NCBI RefSeq assembly: GCF_037975245.1
Contig: NC_092572.1
Span: 19,904,489-19,968,488 of the forward strand
DNA from: Apostichopus japonicus
Lineage: Eukaryota; Echinodermata; Holothuroidea; Aspidochirotida; Stichopodidae
Reading direction: 5' to 3'
Length of the DNA: 64,000 nt
Both the position numbers and the translations under genes were made by a program. Below are positions 57,050 to 64,000 of the stretch, piece by piece (the stretch's first letter is position 1; the number at the start of each line of letters is the position of its first letter). The notes under the pieces were generated by a model. The model was not told the origin of the DNA. It worked only from the letters and a program-made list of their open reading frames with translations, and made no database searches.

Positions 57050-58685
57050 CTAACAAAAGTCTTTGGAAAGAATCACGACGTCTTCAGAAGAATTATATTG
57101 CTAAGAGTATGATAAGATTCATGGCACCTGGATCTGAACAATGAAAACAAAATCGGGTCCACTTTGAGAGTCATAAACACACCCGTTATGAGTGTGCATT
57201 GAGTTAATCAGGTTTGGTGAATTTATTGCATGCATTACTGATTCTCGTAGGCCTACTGAACATGGGAAAGGTCCCTCCTCTATTCATGGTTTTGCAGAAA
57301 TCCACTACATAGTCCATTGAACCGTTAAGTTTGGGTTTCTACTTCCCTCTGCCATCGTTATGTTATGTACTTCATTAGCTCATTCCGAATCCGTTTTTTA
57401 AAATATTCACCCGATGATTCGTTCGTACCATAGAGTTGGATGCAGGTTAACTTTAACCTGTCAGTTATCGTTTGAAAGAGCAAACTTAAAAGTAACGCAA
57501 GCGGGAACAAACTAAATTGTTACCATTTGCAACCGTAACAGTTTTGAATTGACACGCTCGTCGAACATAAATTCCAAAATAAGTGTACAGTAGTGCGTTT
57601 ATCTCAAGTGAAGTTTAAATACGATCATCGTAAACTTTGTGCATATGCAAATAATTGAAAAGCATTAAGCTGACAACATTTTGTTTTAATCAAAACCATT
57701 GTTGATATGTAAACAGTGTGTTCAAAATCAAAGTGACCATTTGATCGTCGAGTATAGTCTAAACATTGGGTAGGGTTGTAGCTCCATGGTAAAACAGTTA
57801 GAAATATGCGCAATTTCAAGATTGTTTATGTAGGCCTAACGTATATGACCGTTCAAACAGTGTTTGATATGTCGCTCAGGCTAATGGGTGACTATTTGTG
57901 GCTAGATTCAAACCTACACTTAACCGACAACGTAGGTCCTGCTTGATATAATAACATCACATCCCCACACTCTCCTCCTTCTTCCGGTCCTCCAACACAC
58001 GTTTCTCACGTACTTCTATTCCTTGGCTTTGCCATGATTGTGCCCTCAACTTCCTGAAAGTTGAGGCATTAACACAACTCTTGTAAGACAGTAACACGGT
58101 CGCTATCATGAGTTATCATTCTGGATTTAATAAATATACTGTTTTTATTTCTCAATTAATAATCCCGCCTTTTCTCTTCAGACTATGGCTTAGATGTTGC
58201 TTAATTCCTCTGTGCATCGATGCAGTGAAAGATGTTTGCCATATGTGTCTAGTTTTTAAATATACTCTTAGATGTTACAAGCAAATCTAGGCCATATAAT
58301 ACTGAGAGATCTATGACAGACACACAGATCCTATTAATAGAAACACCAGAGTCACCATCCAGTCAGAAGCAAACCATAGAGTAACACAAGAACAATTAAT
58401 AAAGTGAACAAAATAAGGAAAAGCATGATAATCATGTGAGACAGAGAGGCGTATAATTAACAGATAACCAGATACGTTTTATTATATTTTGGAGATTTTG
58501 TTTCTTGTTCCACCCCATAAATAACAGCGAAAACAAAGTAACCACCGTCTGACGTGACTTTGCAAATCAAATATTTATCATTGCAATTTTTATTATTTTG
58601 TTAATAGGGGAGGCGAGGTGTGAGACTAATAATAGTATGAGAATCCCCGTCGTACAAAATGATAATTGGAATTGTTACAACTTTT
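57050..58685. other. No gene recognised
   Basis: AT-rich DNA without coding signals. Confidence 0.45.
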
Positions 58686-58761
58686 GGCTAGAATGGGATT
58701 CAAATCAGTGACCTTTAATACGTTTACGAGCCGTGAGCTCTACCAACTGAGTTATCTAGCC
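58686..58761 (-). pseudogene. tRNA-like sequence (Thr-like, CGT anticodon position), degenerate
   Basis: On the minus strand a 76-nt unit has a perfect 7-bp acceptor stem (GGCTAGA/TCTAGCC), an A-box TAACTCAGTTGGTAGAG and a T-loop TTTGAATC. The anticodon and T stems have several mismatches. A second inverted half (ATTCGAATCCCGTTCTAGCC, to 58822) faces it. Likely a tRNA pseudogene or SINE head, not a working tRNA. Confidence 0.5.
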
Positions 58762-59099
58762 CTAAATTGATTACGTTTCATGTGGTAACCCTGAGATCCC
58801 TTATTCGAATCCCGTTCTAGCCATCAATTTTTTCGATCATAATTTCCCATGCCAGTGTTCTGTTGTGTATTGACTTAAAACAAGTGCCTACTCTGACTTC
58901 CCCAGTTCAATTTACCTTGAAAAATTTAAAAAACGAAAAGTAACATTTGCTATAATTATTATGTAAAGATACCTTTCTACAGTTTTTGTATAGTTAATAT
59001 GTATTAGAAGAATTTGGTTCTACCAAGTTGTTCCAAGAGAGCTGTATACGTCTTAATTTTCAATTTTCATTTCAACAACTCAATAGATCTCCCTCTGTT

Positions 59100-60800
59100 C
59101 TTTCTTTAGAGTTTAGTTATAGACCTGCCCTTTGTGTTTCGAACTCATTGTTAATTAACGGTTACCTTGTCGAGAAGACGTTTGATTAGGTTCCTTCAGC
59201 CATCAAGCAAATTCTATACACTTTTTTTTATTGAAAAAATTGATCGAAATTCGAAACATACATCAATAATTATATTCAACATGACCAAGTCGAGCTTAGT
59301 CAATACATAAGTCAATATATAACAATACGTATGTATGTAGTCAACAATCACGCTACTTCCATTTGACGTGTTTGTCATGGTAACACGTGTGATACTTGTT
59401 CGTATAATTAAACTGGTGGGAACGTACGTTTTCATTTATTCGTATACACTTGATAAAGGAAGCATATCACTATAGTTACCGCCAATTTCTGTAAAGGCTG
59501 AAATTCAATGTATATTAGAATTATCGACCGATTTCAATGTTACCTTGCTTTTCGAAAAGCATAGTACGACTCATGTTAAATCGATTATTTAATTTTCTTA
59601 ACCAATATCATATTCTTTGTAAAGAACAGTTCGGCTTTCGACCCGAACAGTCTACTGAACTGGCTTTGGCAGATGCAGTAACAGTTTATATACTAGTCTA
59701 AACAATGGCAAAAAATACATAGGTGTATTCCTTGACCTTTCGAAGGCGTTTGATACGATCGATCATACTATCCTTATCAAAAAATTATTTTCATATTAGA
59801 GGAACTACTCTCAACTACTCTCAACTGGCTTGAAAGCTATATTTCGAAGAGATATCAGTTTACCTTGTATAAAAACACATAACACACTCAGACCCACGTG
59901 AGCACACCGGTCACCTATTTAAGAAACTTAAATTACTGAAATTGCACAATCTCATTAAAGTTAATCTTGCATTATTTGCCTACAAGACCTGGAATGGTTT
60001 ACTACCAGCTGCCTTTGACAATTTTTTAATCAGTAACAGAGATGTACATAATCCTAACACGGGGCATGCTAATCATGCTCACTATAATTTTTACCATTGG
60101 AACTTTAAGCCTACAAAACCGTGCCAAAAAACATGGAATCTACTAACGAACGATTTAAAGAGTTAAAAGTCAGTCACATCCTTTAAAAAAGTGGTTATGC
60201 AAGGAAATAATAACTAGTTACTGACTACTACCATATTATACTTGTATATTATTACTACATATGTAATGAACATTTTATTTGTATTTATATTTATGCATTT
60301 AAATGTGTTTATATATTCTTTCATTTCTTGCCTTTCTTCACGGAGTCTTCCACACTGTTAAGCTTTATGGGAACCTTCCCTCTACTTAGTACTTTTGTGG
60401 TAAAACAAATAAATAAATAAATTCATTGAGCATCAAGAAATGACCTAGATACCAAATCTATGAAGACAGGTCGCTTGGCAAAACTATTTTGGAAATGTCT
60501 TGAACTTTTAACTAAAGACCTGGCCTTTGTGTTTGAAACTCATTTTAAATTAACGGTTGCTTTGTCGAGAAGACGTTCGATTAGTTTTCTTTAGCCATGA
60601 AGTAAATTTATACACTTTCTTTATAAAGAAAAAGATCGAAACATACAACATCAATAATCATAAATCAATATGACTATCTATAGTTACCGTCACTTTTTAT
60701 GAAAGCTGAAAATCATTGAATACAAAGACATGATCTAGATACCTAATTTTTGAAGATGTCGCTTGGCAAAATTATGTTGGAACTGTCTTTAACTTTTGCT
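59100..60800. repeat. Local duplication interrupted by a LINE
   Basis: Unit 1 (about 59100-59520 and 60425-60515) and unit 2 (about 60515-60800) share ACCTG-CCTTTGTGTTTGAAACT, TTGTCGAGAAGACGTT, ATAGTTACCG and GTCGCTTGGCAAAA. The LINE at 59520-60425 sits inside unit 1 only. Part of unit 1 (59225-59430) also recurs at 56840-57040. Confidence 0.7.
59520..60425 (+). pseudogene. Truncated, decayed CR1-like LINE
   Basis: Frames shift but blocks are clear: FNFLNQYHILCKEQFGFRPE and KKYIGVFLDLSKAFDTIDHT (reverse-transcriptase FLDL-KAFDT motif), then NLIKVNLALFAYKTWNGLLP and QKTWNLLTNDLKS at the C-terminus. The catalytic middle is largely deleted. The 3' end carries (AAAT)n near 60405-60420. Confidence 0.75.
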
Positions 60801-62139
60801 GTAATGGGTTGAGGTGGTTGGGTGAGATTCACGTATTACCACTGTGTAACCTTCCCGCACGTAGCGCTGCGGTAATATTCATTTTATATTCATAGTTTTA
60901 TAATGTATCTATTCGCTATGGAATGTGACTTTAGAAACATACCAAATTTTATGTCGCTAAGAGCAACAGGCAACAACAATCATGTAACGACCGATCATGC
61001 GCAATACGCAGGGTTGCAATAGGAACCAAAAAACACTTTTTCACATATATGTTTGAATGTCAAATTAGCTGTTTCCTACATAACTTTTTTCCAGATAGTA
61101 AGAAATCTTGTTTTCAAATTTGTTAGAGTTAATATGTATGAAGGTCGAGTAAATTCCGAATGCATAGGTGATTTACTGATTCAAGTCACTGTATTATCTC
61201 TATGTGGAAATACTTGACGAACCTCTTCGGAATGGTCATTTCACTTTTGACATTTAGTGACTCGAGTCATAACTCGATAAAAAACACTGAAACAGTTTTA
61301 TACCAAAAAATCATGATCGGGTAATATTTCATAATTGCAATTATCTGGTCAAACGCAGACGAAAATCAAACACATTTGGGGCAGAATGCTGCAGTACTAA
61401 ATATTGATATATCTTTCAACAATATATTTTCTTTTCATTGCAGATATCAACTCTTCTTCAATTGATGATCTTTATGAATAAATTTCGCAAATTTCCAAAC
61501 TTTTGAAGCTTTCAATCATTTTTTGATATATTAAGACGCACAGAGTTAACAAAGGGGATCAAGTAAATCCAGAGTGTCCACTTATCTAATATCCAACCTC
61601 TTTAGGCAGGTAAAGAAAACGACGATGATCTGGGCATCGGATGATTACACATCACCGTCAGCCGCATATAGTCAAAAACAAAAAGAGAGGTATAGCTTCA
61701 AATCCGTCTTTATACAAATAATTTAGTCGGGGCTTAGTCCAAATCTTTCTTGTATGAGGCCCATGTTAATTATAATATTCCCTGTTAATTATAAAATTCT
61801 AACTCTAATGACAAGTCTGTCGGACGGAATGAACACGTAATACTAAGAACTGAACAGTAAAAACGTTAATGTATGGTACTGGACATACTTGAACGAAAAA
61901 CTAAAACTGTTATACCTTGCACATTTGTAGACCTTTTATTTCTTTATTACAGTTTACTCACGTAAGACCTGACCTCTGCAAGGTTAACGTATAGTTATAT
62001 TATTGGATCAGGGCTTGTGCAAATGCATTCTTGGAAAGAAGGCTATATGTAGAGTCTAGTGGGGCCCAGTAATGCTCTGGGCCCTTGGGTGCCACCCGCC
62101 TATCTAACCGATCTATCCGTTCTGCCTTTAAGACTAGTC
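60801..62139. other. No gene recognised
   Basis: AT-rich; a GGGCCC-rich inverted sequence near 62065-62085 (GGGGCCCAGTAATGCTCTGG) is the only notable pattern. Confidence 0.4.
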
Positions 62140-63240
62140 CTTAACAAAAACCTCTGCATAAACATTGACAATCTTACTAAGCTCATTCTCAAAACCCTGA
62201 ATATTACCTAACACAAGCTCTTCAAAAGGAGACTCTCCTCAGGTACAATGACATCAACCTTTGCAGATTGCAATGTTTGCCTCACAGCTATGTTGTACTG
62301 GCCAACCCGTATAAGTGGAAACTTAACACATGGATTTTACCTTTCTGACCAATACGACCCCACATATGTCAAATACTAGTGCTAATTGTACAAGTTAATT
62401 CCGACCTAAGAGAATGGGACATAGCAAGTCAGCTACAAACATTTCTACTTGATCTGTTTGTTCCGCAACAGTTACCCAGCATGATACATTGCCAGCAATC
62501 ACCACTAGTGTCCCATCCAGCAATGAAACTAACGGGTCCCTCCAGGGAAACGCTCTCTTTTCCTCGATTAATTACTGAAACAGCTGTCCCACTGTCTACA
62601 TATGCTAATACCTACTCCGTCAACTACAGTAACGAAAAATGCCCCATCCAACTTTCAAGGTGGACTGCTTATGCGAGAGGCATTCGATACGTACTGATCA
62701 GGTAGAGGGTATGCTGTTGCTGATATGGACTCCGATGCTGATTATTTGGACATCCATAACTGTAATGACCAATTTCATTGCTCGTGTAGCATCTCACATC
62801 TGCCTGACTACATCGTTGCTGTGGCCTACTTCTGAATGAACCCTCCATCTCTAAGCTGCTCAACCGTGTGGGCTGAATATAACGCCTGTCACGACTTCCG
62901 GAGGACAAGCGGCTTCTATACGCTGTTCGTGCTACCATAACAGTATATGTCTTATCTGTCTGCTCTGCAAGATTGGACAAATTCAGCTCAATAAACGGTA
63001 GCGTAGGCTCTCATTATGAAGTGATTTTAACATCTGATCTGCTAATATGTTGTCCATGACAGTGCCAAACTCGTTTGCAGAAAGAGATAAGATATCTTCA
63101 AAGATATATCCTGGGCCATACTTGAGAAAGTCGTGGGCAGCGTTGATAGAAAGATAGAGTTAAAGTCAAGTTTGAAGGAACTTAACTGTATTCCTACAGC
63201 ACAAACACAAACACACAAGCACACCATACAGCCTGCCACA
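62140..63240 (-). pseudogene. Decayed Ty3/gypsy gag-protease remnant
   Basis: On the minus strand, in order: gag-like HDFLKYGPGYIFEDILSL (about 63140-63085), a degenerate zinc knuckle CYTSNEIGHYSYGC (about 62800), then a retropepsin-like VDSGTAVSVIN (about 62600) with DLLCPILLGRN near 62410, and GFENELSKIVNVYAEVFV further down. Stops interrupt it. Neither reverse transcriptase nor LTRs were recognised. Confidence 0.6.
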
Positions 63241-64000
63241 GTAGATACATCAACCAGCTCACAGCAATGTATACATTCCCCGTGTGCTAACTCTGAAAGG
63301 ATATCTTGCCTGGCAATCGACTTCCAGGAAAACCAAAGATTTTTGTTTGTATCCTCACATTGGCCAAAGACTTTAATTTTAACTCACTAATACTGGGTAA
63401 AGATAATGCCTGCTGATTACGCCATTGTAGAGTGGAGTTTCAGGTTCGGCGGGGCAGGTTAACTGTAACTGAAACTTTTAACTTGAATACAAGATACAAT
63501 TAGACAACATAACAGGAAGGGGATCTGTGTGCAACCGAATATATTAACAGTAACTCTCATTAGGATGCATGCTATGTCCCTGTCACATATTAATAGTTAG
63601 TACCTGGAAAAGGGATGCACTCAGCCATGCATCAATACCATTATAATAATAATAATATACAGGTAGTCAGAGTATCAGTGACCTGTACAGTATGAGTCGA
63701 TATTCTGTTCCACCAACTACCTTGAGCGTAACGGTAAGATATTTTATCGCAAAACTGTCCGATGACAATAGCCAACTATTAATACACTTAGCCATGACTC
63801 TATACTGCTGTTGAGGAGATAAGGTAGTCCAAATGGCCCTAAAATACCTCATTGAAAGTCGAAATAACAACTCACATGAAGATTTCCAACAAAATTGCTA
63901 TATATTATTTCTTCTCCACAGTGTACCAATTTTTCTCAACCGATGGAAACAATATTCTAATAATTAAGTAGAATATTTATGAAAGTTGATATCTAATTAA
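63241..64000. other. No gene recognised
   Basis: May include more of the decayed gag region upstream of 63240, but no clear motif is visible. Confidence 0.4.

Noticed and set aside
58686-58761. Functional tRNA-Thr gene
   Set aside because: Acceptor stem is perfect, but the anticodon and T stems are broken.

Overview
The window looks like nuclear DNA from a marine invertebrate. It is AT-rich, with spliced genes with canonical GT-AG introns, tRNA-derived SINEs, several LINE and Ty3-type remnants, and a ZU5-UPA-death-domain gene. That gene class is expanded in deuterostome invertebrates, so an echinoderm is my best guess, but the species is inference only.

Left part (1-22 kb) is mostly accessory DNA. 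It holds a terminal fragment of a GC-rich transposon (1-66), a dispersed repeat rich in AGGTCA-like half sites (1.5-3.9 kb), SINEs (6.4, 10.4 and 14.9 kb), a decayed Ty3/gypsy pol (11.1-13.5 kb, +), LINE fragments (14.1-14.5 and 19.9-20.2 kb, both -), and a 440-bp tandem array (18.3-19.7 kb). A few short open stretches of unknown nature are listed with low confidence.

Middle part (22.9-38.4 kb, minus strand) carries the 3' portion of a ZU5-UPA-death-domain gene (UNC5/UNC5CL/PIDD-like). I can follow exons from the stop at 22882 upstream through the death domain, the UPA exons and the ZU5 exon, then a charged linker exon, then four tiny in-phase exons (24, 24, 24 and 36 bp). The tiny exons sit in duplicated intron units. 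The 5' end is not recognised. The duplicated units also contain a nested stack of inverted-repeat transposons (32300-34499), whose empty site is preserved in sister units.

The main discovery is a complete, apparently intact 12.36-kb DNA transposon at 40340-52701. It has matching terminal inverted repeats starting CACTGCAAAAACTC, a flanking TA, and many subterminal GGTGTTAA/TTAACACC motifs. It carries two plus-strand genes. ORF1 is a nine-exon gene (40630-49393, 532 aa, every junction in phase). Its N-terminus matches a CIDE-N domain (the CAD/ICAD/CIDE apoptotic-nuclease interaction fold) and its remainder resembles the C-terminal part of SAMD3-like proteins. ORF2 (49390-51864, 824 aa, single exon) is a C2H2 zinc-finger CACTA/EnSpm-type transposase with a DVMH motif. 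The stop of ORF1 and the start of ORF2 overlap as ATGA, which suggests one bicistronic transcript. A CIDE-N protein encoded by a CACTA-like transposon is, as far as I know, undescribed.

Right part (52.7-64 kb) contains two LINE 3' remnants (55.9-56.2 kb; 59.5-60.4 kb, the latter inside one unit of a local duplication), another GC-rich repeat copy, a tRNA-like inverted repeat (58.7-58.8 kb), and a minus-strand Ty3/gypsy gag-protease remnant (62.1-63.2 kb). No confident host gene is visible there.
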